This document shows positions 1 through 5,180 of a stretch of DNA of 5,192 nucleotides, in pieces (the first letter of the stretch is position 1; each line of letters starts with the position of its first letter). The translations under genes were made by a program, and so were the position numbers. The notes below the pieces were generated by a model, which was not told where the DNA came from, did not search any database, and saw only the letters and a list, made by a program, of their open reading frames with translations. Source of the DNA: Spirochaeta sp. (GTDB lineage Bacteria; Spirochaetota; Spirochaetia; Sphaerochaetales; Sphaerochaetaceae); the NCBI GenBank assembly GCA_020054965.1, contig JAIMZO010000130.1, positions 1-5,192 on the forward strand. Direction: 5' to 3'.

Positions 1-1291
1 TGACGATCATACCACCGCTTCCCATCATGGAACCAATGCGGACCAAGGAACCAAAATCGATCGGGGTATCCAGGTCAGCATCGGTGATAACACCGCCGGA
101 AGGACCACCGGTCTGAACAGCCTTGAACTTCTTGTCATTGGCAATTCCGCCACCGATGTCGTATACGATCTCACGAAGGGTTGTACCCATCGGGACCTCT
201 ACCAGACCGGAGTTACGGATCTTACCGGTCAGGGCAAATACCTTGGTTCCCCTGCTGTCAGGAGTACCGATCTTGCTGAACCAGTTGCCACCCTTGGTGA
301 TGATGACGGGAATGTTTGCCCAGGTCTCAACGTTGTTGATGACTGTCGGCTTGCCCCACAGTCCCTTTACAGCAGGGAATGGAGGACGAGGTTGCGGCAT
401 ACCACGCTTGCCTTCGATGGACTGCAAGAGTGCAGTCTCTTCACCACAGACAAAGGCACCGGCTCCAAGGCGGATCTCAATATCGAAATCAAAACCACTG
501 CCCAGGATGTTCTCTCCAAGGAGGCCGTATTCACGAGCCTGCTTCATGGCAATTTCCAGTCGATGGATGGCCAAGGGGTATTCTGCACGGATGTAGATGA
601 ACCCTCTGGTTGCACCGATTGCCTTGCCACAGATGGTCATTGCCTCAAGCACACTGTGTGGATCACCTTCGAGCGTGGAGCGGTCCATGTAGGCACCCGG
701 ATCACCTTCATCAGCATTGCAGACGACGTATTTGGTATCGCCTTCAGCCTGACGGGAGAAGTTCCACTTCATCCATGTCGGGAAGCCAGCACCGCCTCGA
801 CCACGAAGCCCAGCTGTTTTCAGTTCCTCGATGATGTCCTCGCTGGTCATCTCAAAGAGAGCTTTCTCCAAGCCCTGGTATCCATCACGGGCGATGTATT
901 CATCGATATTTTCCGGATCAATGAATCCACAGTTGCGAAGTACAATCCTGAACTGTTTCTGGTAGAATTTGATATCCTCCACCTTCGCATTCTTCCGGCT
1001 TGCTTCCTTGTCATACAACAGGCGGGAGACTTCACGGCCCTTGATGATGTGCTCACTGATGAGCTCTTTTGCATCTTCGGGTTTTACTTTCACGTAGAAG
1101 GAGTCTTCTGGCAGTATCTTTACAATTGGTCCCTGCTCACAAAAACCGAAACATCCGGTCTTTACAATCTGTACCTCGTCCGCAACTCCCTGAGCCTTGC
1201 ACTCCTCCAAGAGGTTCTGGTAAATCTGGTCCGAGCGGCTCGATTCACACGCTGTTCCCCCACAGACCAAAATGTAGTTTCTGAACGCCAT
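1..1291 (-). CDS. hydB: HydB: NuoF-like NADH/FMN-binding subunit of NAD-linked [FeFe] hydrogenase (3' end missing)
   Basis: Diaphorase subunit expected to bind NAD(H) and FMN and relay electrons between NADH and the iron-sulfur clusters of a cytoplasmic HydABC-type hydrogenase. The frame is open from ATG 1291 through the left edge, giving 430 residues. Residues 1-90 form a thioredoxin-like [2Fe-2S] domain with C10, C15, C47 and C51. The NuoF core follows: GRGGAGFP at 164-171 and CNADEGDPGAYMDR at 191-204 (FMN/NADH site), GAGAFVCGEET at 276-286, VINNVETW near 316, then an SLBB-like stretch. The visible part ends in GSGGMIV, just before where the family carries its four-Cys [4Fe-4S] motif and, in HydB types, a C-terminal 2x[4Fe-4S] ferredoxin domain. 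I estimate 160-200 residues are missing. The start overlaps the stop of the upstream gene by one base (TAATG), with a G-rich ribosome site (1298-1302) 6 nt away. The N-terminal domain favours HydB over respiratory NuoF; HydA itself is not visible. The family is certain, the hydrogenase assignment likely. Confidence 0.95.
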   Translation of the reverse strand, partial: MAFRNYILVCGGTACESSRSDQIYQNLLEECKAQGVADEVQIVKTGCFGFCEQGPIVKILPEDSFYVKVKPEDAKELISEHIIKGREVSRLLYDKEASRKNAKVEDIKFYQKQFRIVLRNCGFIDPENIDEYIARDGYQGLEKALFEMTSEDIIEELKTAGLRGRGGAGFPTWMKWNFSRQAEGDTKYVVCNADEGDPGAYMDRSTLEGDPHSVLEAMTICGKAIGATRGFIYIRAEYPLAIHRLEIAMKQAREYGLLGENILGSGFDFDIEIRLGAGAFVCGEETALLQSIEGKRGMPQPRPPFPAVKGLWGKPTVINNVETWANIPVIITKGGNWFSKIGTPDSRGTKVFALTGKIRNSGLVEVPMGTTLREIVYDIGGGIANDKKFKAVQTGGPSGGVITDADLDTPIDFGSLVRIGSMMGSGGMIV

Positions 1292-1695
1292 TATTTACCC
1301 CCATCCTTCTTGATGATGTCAGCTGCAGGACGATCGAACATATGGTCGGTTACCAGCTGCTTCCCGATAATATGCTGCTCAACTATCTTGCGTGCCGTCT
1401 CCACATCCACTTTTCCATAAATGACATCGGGCATACCGGGAACAATGACCTCGATGGTCGGTTCCACATAGCACAGTCCCATGCATCCGGTCTGGGTGAC
1501 CGAGACATTGTCAATTTTCTTCTCGTCGAGGACTTCCAGAAAGGTATCAAGTACCGGTTTGGCACCGGCTGCTATACCACAGGTCCCCATGCCAACGATA
1601 ATACGGGCATCCTTGCCCTCGATATCGCGCTTCTGGATCTCATTCTGCTTCTTTTCACGGAGCTTTCTCAGCTCTTCAAGTGTCATTTTAGCCAT
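1291..1695 (-). CDS. Small thioredoxin-like (2Fe-2S) ferredoxin-domain protein of the hydrogenase operon
   Basis: A 134-residue protein with a charged helical N-terminus (MTLEELRKLREKK, residues 4-16), then a thioredoxin-like ferredoxin fold: VGMGTCGIAAGAKPVL at 34-49 and TQTGCMGLCYVEP at 67-79. Candidate ligands are C39, C71 and C75. The first Cys of the usual NuoE-type C-x4-C pair is absent, its place held by V34/G35; from memory many members of this hydrogenase-linked family look the same, so this is probably a family trait. It lies between the HATPase gene and hydB. The role is not settled; an electron-transfer or redox-sensing accessory for the complex is inferred. An ATG at 1701 overlaps the HATPase stop as ATGA, but the strong AGGAG at 1704-1708 stands only 2 nt from it and 8 nt from the ATG at 1695, so 1695 is preferred. 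No signal peptide or membrane segment. Confidence 0.9.
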   Translation of the reverse strand: MAKMTLEELRKLREKKQNEIQKRDIEGKDARIIVGMGTCGIAAGAKPVLDTFLEVLDEKKIDNVSVTQTGCMGLCYVEPTIEVIVPGMPDVIYGKVDVETARKIVEQHIIGKQLVTDHMFDRPAADIIKKDGGK

Positions 1696-1697
1696 GT

Positions 1698-2318
1698 TCA
1701 TATCTCCTGTTGTCTGGAAGGTGACGTATTTCTTCTGTGCATATCCAGCAGAGTCTCTTCACGATACTGTTCCAGCTCTTCCTCCTGGGAGACAAGGTAC
1801 TGCCTGAGCAGTGCCAATGTTCCACTGGTCTGAAATGGTCCAAGGACCGCTTCAAGCTCGCTTTTCCGAAGCGTATACCGGTCTCCACCCTTTCCTGTTT
1901 CCAAACTCCGCTCAATCACCAGCTCCTCACAGAGAGGGTGGGTGAGTAAAGCAAGGAAAGTGGACGCCACATTCCCCATAGGAGGGGCGTCTATGTGGTC
2001 CAGGCGGAATGAGAAGGAAACCGTGGTTCCGATTCCTTCTTCCGATTGCAGGGCAAAGGTCCCATCACAGGCATCACAGGCCTGAGCGAGAAACGGCAAG
2101 CCCAATCCGACCTTTCGCTTCTTGTGCTTTTTCCCGTCTGAAAAAAACGGGTCCAGCGCACGTCTCTGCATCTCTGCATTCATTCCCTTTCCGTTGTCTT
2201 TTACCTCACAGGAAAGCTTGGTTCCCGTCTCGGCAAAGGTAATTTCAACCAGGGAACTGCCTGCCTCAAACGAGTTCTGTACGATATCCAGCAGATAGTC
2301 ATCGATGCAGATATGCAT
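1698..2318 (-). CDS. Stand-alone HATPase_c (histidine-kinase-like / anti-sigma-like) ATP-binding protein
   Basis: A 206-residue protein with a GHKL ATP-binding fold and no sensor, no dimerisation/phosphoacceptor His domain and no membrane segment. N box: DIVQNSFEAG at 11-20 (N15 would ligate Mg-ATP). G1 box: DNGKGM at 41-46. A lysine-rich lid, SDGKKHKKRK, at 60-69. G2 box: VGLGL at 70-74. IGTTVSFSF at 96-104 closes the fold. Residues 110-175 form a second region typical of these operon-linked proteins, ending in a charged, probably helical tail (179-196). Being a lone ATPase domain, it resembles RsbW/SpoIIAB-type switch kinases or the ATPase half of a split kinase; substrate and partner are unknown. 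It lies between hydC and the small ferredoxin-like gene, so a role in regulating or assembling the hydrogenase is inferred. The frame is open upstream to an ATG at 2405, inside hydC, but the domain begins at MHICIDDYLLDIVQNS, so 2318 is chosen. Confidence 0.9.
   Translation of the reverse strand: MHICIDDYLLDIVQNSFEAGSSLVEITFAETGTKLSCEVKDNGKGMNAEMQRRALDPFFSDGKKHKKRKVGLGLPFLAQACDACDGTFALQSEEGIGTTVSFSFRLDHIDAPPMGNVASTFLALLTHPLCEELVIERSLETGKGGDRYTLRKSELEAVLGPFQTSGTLALLRQYLVSQEEELEQYREETLLDMHRRNTSPSRQQEI
1704..1708 (-). promoter_or_regulatory. Ribosome binding site AGGAG selecting ATG 1695
   Basis: On the minus strand AGGAG lies 8 nt before the ATG at 1695 but only 2 nt before the ATG at 1701. 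It sits inside the last codons of the HATPase gene, so translation of the two genes is likely coupled. Confidence 0.7.
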
Positions 2319-2334
2319 AGAGAGATACCTCTCT
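2319..2334 (-). promoter_or_regulatory. Small hairpin between ribosome site and start codon of the HATPase gene
   Basis: On the minus strand AGAGAG (2329-2334), a GTAT loop and CTCTCT (2319-2324) form a perfect 6-bp stem ending one base before the ATG at 2318. The AGGAG at 2333-2337, right after the hydC stop, is 14 nt from the ATG, longer than usual, and its last two bases lie in the stem. Folding could shorten the effective spacing or partly mask the ribosome site, tuning the HATPase dose against hydC. The function is inference. Confidence 0.45.
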
Positions 2335-2337
2335 CCT

Positions 2338-2811
2338 TTATCTGAACTTCGCGATGATTCCGGCAACCTGGTCCTTGGTGACCTTACCGAAAACCTCTCC
2401 ACCAACGGTCATGACCGGGGCAAGCCCGCAGCAACCGACACAACGCACAGCCTCCAAGGAGAAGAGCCCATCTTCTGTTACTGCTCCTACCGACAAATTC
2501 AGTTGCTTATCCAACTCGTCAATGATCGCCTGACCACCCTTGAGATAGCAGGCAGTACCCATGCACACCTGAATGTTGTGCTTGCCTGGTTTGGTCAGCT
2601 TGAAGAAGTGGTAGAATGTTACGACACCCCAGATGGTTGCCAAAGGCACATCAAGCAATTCTGCTACCTTATCAGCCGCTTCGCGGGAGATGTAGCCATG
2701 TTCTTGCTGCACCCTGTGGAGCACCATAATGAGATTACCCTGCTTGGTTTTCCATTCCTTGATAAATGCCACCAATTCGGGTGAGAACGTGACTTCATTA
2801 ATGTCCGACAT
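2338..2811 (-). CDS. hydC: HydC: NuoE-like [2Fe-2S] subunit of NAD-linked hydrogenase
   Basis: A 157-residue protein of the NuoE / 24-kDa thioredoxin-like ferredoxin family. The N-terminal helical part has the usual signature (VLHRVQQEHGYIS at 30-42, then IWGVVTFYHFF at 60-70). The ferredoxin domain carries VCMGTAC at 82-88 and VRCVGCCGLAP at 122-132, giving ligands C83, C88, C124 and C128 for one [2Fe-2S] cluster; C127 is extra. It would pair with HydB as a diaphorase module and pass electrons to or from HydA. Length is normal. The first gene of the operon, it faces rex across 177 bp. ATG 2811 is chosen because GGAGGT (2815-2820) precedes it directly; a TTG at 2829 would add six residues (starting at codon GGT after it) but would place this ribosome site inside the gene. 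A respiratory complex I origin is unlikely because no other nuo genes are present and the accessory genes are hydrogenase types. Confidence 0.95.
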   Translation of the reverse strand: MSDINEVTFSPELVAFIKEWKTKQGNLIMVLHRVQQEHGYISREAADKVAELLDVPLATIWGVVTFYHFFKLTKPGKHNIQVCMGTACYLKGGQAIIDELDKQLNLSVGAVTEDGLFSLEAVRCVGCCGLAPVMTVGGEVFGKVTKDQVAGIIAKFR

Positions 2812-2814
2812 GTA

Positions 2815-2820
2815 ACCTCC
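2815..2820 (-). promoter_or_regulatory. Ribosome binding site GGAGGT of hydC
   Basis: A near-perfect Shine-Dalgarno on the minus strand, 3 nt (4 nt from GGAGG) before ATG 2811. Spacing is short but the match is strong, and it decides the start against the TTG at 2829. Confidence 0.7.
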
Positions 2821-2838
2821 AGTACCCAATTTATGTTT

Positions 2839-2856
2839 TGGTGTATCCTAACACTT
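2839..2856. promoter_or_regulatory. Candidate Rex operator over the hyd promoter -10
   Basis: The plus strand contains GTGT-ATCCTA-ACAC (2841-2854), an inverted repeat centred on the minus-strand -10 hexamer. Aligned with the classical Rex box TTGTGAANNNNTTCACAA, the 18-mer at 2839-2856 keeps the GTG-N8-CAC core exactly but matches only 8 of 14 defined positions. Its position on the -10 and next to rex supports repression by Rex; the imperfect match makes this tentative. Confidence 0.45.
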
Positions 2857-2874
2857 TTCCAGAGAGTTTGTACA
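2845..2874 (-). promoter_or_regulatory. Putative promoter of the hyd operon (minus strand)
   Basis: On the minus strand: -35 TGTACA (2869-2874, 4/6 to consensus), an 18-nt spacer, and -10 TAGGAT (2845-2850, 4/6) preceded by TGT, an extended -10. Transcription would start near 2838, leaving a leader of about 27 nt before ATG 2811. Read by eye; other AT-rich choices exist. Confidence 0.45.
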
Positions 2875-2933
2875 TATCTCTTTCGCTATTAACTCTTTTT
2901 TTCAAGGGAGTAAAGGATTTTATTTGAAGTATA

Positions 2934-2962
2934 TTGACCAATTCTTCGAGTTAATGTACATT
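2934..2962 (+). promoter_or_regulatory. rex: Putative rex promoter
   Basis: -35 TTGACC (2934-2939, 5/6 to consensus), exactly 17 nt spacer, -10 TACATT (2957-2962, 4/6). The predicted start near 2969 gives a leader of about 20 nt containing the AGGAG ribosome site at 2976-2980, 8 nt before ATG 2989. Confidence 0.55.
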
Positions 2963-2971
2963 ATTTCACAT
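2954..2971. promoter_or_regulatory. Candidate Rex operator (autoregulatory) over the rex -10
   Basis: The 18-mer at 2954-2971 begins ATGT and ends ACAT. Against TTGTGAANNNNTTCACAA it matches 10 of 14 defined positions, with the right half TTCACA intact. It overlaps a separate perfect 12-bp palindrome, TAATGTACATTA (2952-2963), and both cover the rex -10. Autoregulation by Rex is common in the family; the assignment here is inference. Confidence 0.45.
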
Positions 2972-2988
2972 AAATAGGAGATTCCACC

Positions 2989-3624
2989 ATGAACAATGAC
3001 CAGCTGATACGGATCACTCGCTACTATCGCTCGCTTAATCGTCTCAAGACCATCGGACTTGAGAAAGTGTTTGCCCACAACCTTGCCGATGCAGCAGGCG
3101 TTTCGGCGGCCATCGTACGCAAGGATTTCTCCCAGCTGGGCATCCATGGCCAGAAACGTGGTGGGTATGAGATCCACGAGCTGCTTAAAGGATTGGGTGA
3201 GATCCTCGGGAAAGGGGACAGCCAGAACTGCATCATCGTAGGGTGTGGAAGGATCGGGAAGGCCTTGATGCACTACAATGGGTTTGAGCCTGATGGTATC
3301 AGGATAGTCGCAGGCTTTGACAGTGACCCCTTGGTATACAGTGATGCATCGCATCCCGTGCCCATCTACCCGATCAGCAGGATTGACGAGGTTGTCGAGG
3401 CACTCGAGGTTACCGCAGGCATTATCACCGTTCCTGAGCAGGCTGCACAGGATAGCTTTGAGCGGTTGCTCGCAGCAGGGGTCATGGGCATCCTGAACTT
3501 CAGCCCCATCACGCTCAAGGCACAGAAACTGGAAGATGGACGATCCCCGGTGGTGCACAACATCAACATTGCCCTGGAGCTGGAACAGATCTTCTATGAG
3601 TTGAAGTTCCCCAAGAACAGCTGA
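2989..3624 (+). CDS. rex: Rex redox-sensing transcriptional repressor
   Basis: A 211-residue cytoplasmic dimeric repressor that binds DNA when NADH/NAD+ is low and releases it when NADH accumulates. The N-terminal winged helix (about 1-75) has the family signature: RITRYYRSLNRL at 8-19, recognition helix VSAAIVRKDFSQLG at 38-51, and the wing GQKRGGYEI at 54-62. The Rossmann domain follows, with IIVGCGRIGKAL at 82-93 carrying GxGxxG, and AGFDSDP at 108-114 placing an acidic residue (D111) after the second strand. ITVPEQAAQ, GILNFSPITL and a C-terminal VHNINIALELEQIFYEL helix complete the fold. Length is typical. Two departures stand out: R88 where many Rex proteins have Asn, and N where the usual C-terminal NVD has Asp. 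The gene faces the hydrogenase operon, its likely target. The start is set by AGGAG 8 nt upstream. Confidence 0.96.
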   Translation: MNNDQLIRITRYYRSLNRLKTIGLEKVFAHNLADAAGVSAAIVRKDFSQLGIHGQKRGGYEIHELLKGLGEILGKGDSQNCIIVGCGRIGKALMHYNGFEPDGIRIVAGFDSDPLVYSDASHPVPIYPISRIDEVVEALEVTAGIITVPEQAAQDSFERLLAAGVMGILNFSPITLKAQKLEDGRSPVVHNINIALELEQIFYELKFPKNS

Positions 3625-3629
3625 AGCGC

Positions 3630-4655
3630 CTAACGGCGAGTGAGGGTCAGCAATACCGGAAGATGGTCGCTGACCCCATTTTTTATCCTGTAATCCCACC
3701 CATAGGGGGTACCATCACTCTTCAGAAGGGAGGGAAGCCCACAGGGGGAGAACGCGTCATACTCCCAGCCCAATCCATCAAAAAGGTAGCCATTGCCAAG
3801 TATCTGGTCATAGCGGTGCCACTGTCCCGTCCAGCAGCAACTGCCTGGAGGGGAAAGGAACTCGTTCTGGGAATCCAGATACGGACTATACCATTGGGAG
3901 GGACCGGCCTTGTCCTTTGCACCGGTAACAGCGAGGGAGCCATCCTGTATGAATTGGTTGCTCAGCGGATATGAGATATCAACCAAGGCGGTCTGCCTTC
4001 CTCCCGCATCCCATACAGCATCAGGATTTTCATTGAAATCCCCACAAAGCAAGGTCAGTTTCCCTTCATGGTCCTTCGCAGCCATCGAGAGAGCCCCTGA
4101 GAGGGTAATCCGCATCCCCTCGGTCTCCTCATCGCCCCCGATCCTGCTCTTGGCATGTAAGGCGAATACCACCACCTCTCCCCTGCTGGTTTCGATGGTT
4201 GCTTCCAGGAACGGCCGGCACCCAGGGGCTGCATGCACCACAGAATCCGAGACAGGATGCCTGCTGATGATGGCCACTGCAATGGGGCTGTCCTCTCCTT
4301 TGCTGACCGCATACCAACGATATCCCTTGCGGGAAAGATGGTGGTACAAGAGATCATGTACAACATTGGCTCCTTCCACCTCCTGCAGTACGATGATGTC
4401 AGGCAGGGCGAGGGAACGGTCCAGCAGTACACTTGCAAGCGTCTTGAGTCGAAGGCGATAGGAACCTTCATCCCAGCTGTCCGGGTCTTGGTACTCCTCA
4501 TATTCAGAACCGTCAATTGTTGCATCAAAGAGGTTCTGCACATTATAGGAGAGCACAGAAAATGTCTTCTCATCCGGTGTGATGGTTGCATCGCATCCAG
4601 AAAACAGGAACAGGGAAATAGTGAGTAATAGGATCATCATGCCCCTTAAGAGCAT
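3630..4655 (-). CDS. Lipoprotein of the endonuclease/exonuclease/phosphatase (EEP) superfamily
   Basis: A 341-residue exported protein. The N-terminus is a lipoprotein signal: R4, a hydrophobic core (about 6-18), and LFSGC with C21 as lipid-modified Cys; Phe at -3 is a relaxed lipobox of the sort seen in spirochaetes. The mature part has the full EEP motif set: LSYNVQNLFD at 35-44 (N38), IVLQEVEG at 88-95 (E92, metal), LHAKSR at 166-171 (H167), LCGDFNENPD at 203-212 (D206, N208), RYDQIL at 281-286, and GVSDHLP at 327-333 (D330, H331). All expected catalytic and metal residues are present, so a Mg-dependent phosphodiesterase, most likely a nuclease, is probable; the substrate is not determined. 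Met6 and Met7 are alternative starts with an AAGGGG nearby, but 4655 is kept because only it supplies a positive charge before the hydrophobic core. It lies 17 bp downstream of the unknown gene and ends 5 bp from the rex stop, convergent. No functional link to hydrogenase is evident. Confidence 0.92.
   Translation of the reverse strand: MLLRGMMILLLTISLFLFSGCDATITPDEKTFSVLSYNVQNLFDATIDGSEYEEYQDPDSWDEGSYRLRLKTLASVLLDRSLALPDIIVLQEVEGANVVHDLLYHHLSRKGYRWYAVSKGEDSPIAVAIISRHPVSDSVVHAAPGCRPFLEATIETSRGEVVVFALHAKSRIGGDEETEGMRITLSGALSMAAKDHEGKLTLLCGDFNENPDAVWDAGGRQTALVDISYPLSNQFIQDGSLAVTGAKDKAGPSQWYSPYLDSQNEFLSPPGSCCWTGQWHRYDQILGNGYLFDGLGWEYDAFSPCGLPSLLKSDGTPYGWDYRIKNGVSDHLPVLLTLTRR
3644..3684 (+). terminator. 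Intrinsic terminator of rex, inside the 3' end of the convergent gene
   Basis: GGGTCAGC (3644-3651) pairs perfectly with GCTGACCC (3669-3676), an 8-bp GC-rich stem. The 17-nt loop can form a small inner ACC/GGT stem. CA and six T's (3679-3684) follow. It begins 20 nt after the rex stop. The T-run suits plus-strand transcription only; I see no comparable terminator for the minus-strand gene. Confidence 0.75.
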
Positions 4656-4672
4656 GATGTTCCGCTATTGCT

Positions 4673-5180
4673 TCAGTTCTGTGCGTTTTTCCCGAGTGAA
4701 TAACTGAAATAGAGCATGGCAACCGCATCCTGTTCATCGAAGGCTTCGATGTCCATCTCCTTTGCTTTCAACAACCCTTGCTTGAGATTCTCAAAACAAG
4801 GGTCGAACGAGACATCACTGTTATCCAGGATATCCATGCAGAAGGACCTAAGCGGCTCCCATTCCTTCTTTTCAAAGTAGGAAAGTATAGTCTTATATGC
4901 TTGGTCGATCTGATCGAGGTCCCTTGCCTCCGAGAGGAAGGGAGAGAGGAAATCCTTGGGGTACCCGAGATTCATCTGCTCATACAGATGGGAAAGCCGG
5001 GGAGAGCCGAACTTCAGGAAGGTGGCAATAACCGCATAGCGGGTCTGGCGGAAGGTGGCACTTCTTCCTTGCTCAACCGAGATGAAGAACTCCTGGTAAA
5101 ATGTTCCTTCCTTGTCCATGAAACGCTTGGCGATGAGATAGTCGATTATCTCATCAATATGCTTCGCTGAGTGGCTCAGC
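4673..5180 (-). CDS. Unrecognised protein, N-terminus missing (runs off the right edge)
   Basis: I do not recognise this family. The frame is open from stop 4673-4675 through the right edge; 168 residues remain once the adapter-like last 12 bases are excluded. A Met codon at 5119 has no ribosome site and the 20 residues before it (from LSHSAKHIDE to IAKRF) look like ordinary protein, so the gene very likely starts outside the window. Visible features: mostly helical, soluble, rich in Phe, Tyr and acidic residues; no membrane segment, signal or cysteine motif (two isolated Cys). Segments such as VEQGRSATFRQTRYAVIATFLKFGSP and the C-terminal DEQDAVAMLYFSYSLG suggest a compact alpha-helical domain. 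It is 17 bp upstream of the lipoprotein nuclease gene, so the two may be cotranscribed. Reality of the gene is supported by the tight spacing and by lack of a competing frame; function unknown. Confidence 0.75.

Noticed and set aside
392..1420. 342-codon open frame on the plus strand
   Set aside because: It is antisense to hydB and the small ferredoxin-like gene, whose minus-strand proteins carry full family motifs; the plus-strand product shows no recognisable domain and no ribosome site.
2319..2405. Longer HATPase start at 2405, overlapping hydC by 68 bp
   Set aside because: The added 29 residues are arginine/serine-rich with no family likeness, and the conserved domain begins at the Met encoded at 2318.
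2305..2784. 159-codon open frame on the plus strand opposite hydC
   Set aside because: Shadow of hydC, which has all four cluster cysteines and a strong ribosome site in the minus strand.
2896..2902. T-run in the rex-hydC gap as a terminator
   Set aside because: No stem precedes it on the plus strand and both flanking genes start, not end, here.
3627..3638. CGCC-TAAC-GGCG hairpin at the rex/nuclease junction as a terminator
   Set aside because: Only four base pairs and no T-run on either strand; the stem at 3644-3676 with its T-run is a far better candidate.
2920..3699. 259-codon open frame on the minus strand
   Set aside because: A shadow of rex in the opposite strand. It also crosses the rex promoter region and terminator, and the plus-strand Rex signature is unambiguous.
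3910..4461. 183-codon plus-strand and 178-codon minus-strand alternative frames within the nuclease gene
   Set aside because: Out-of-frame shadows; only the 341-residue frame has a signal peptide and the EEP catalytic motifs.
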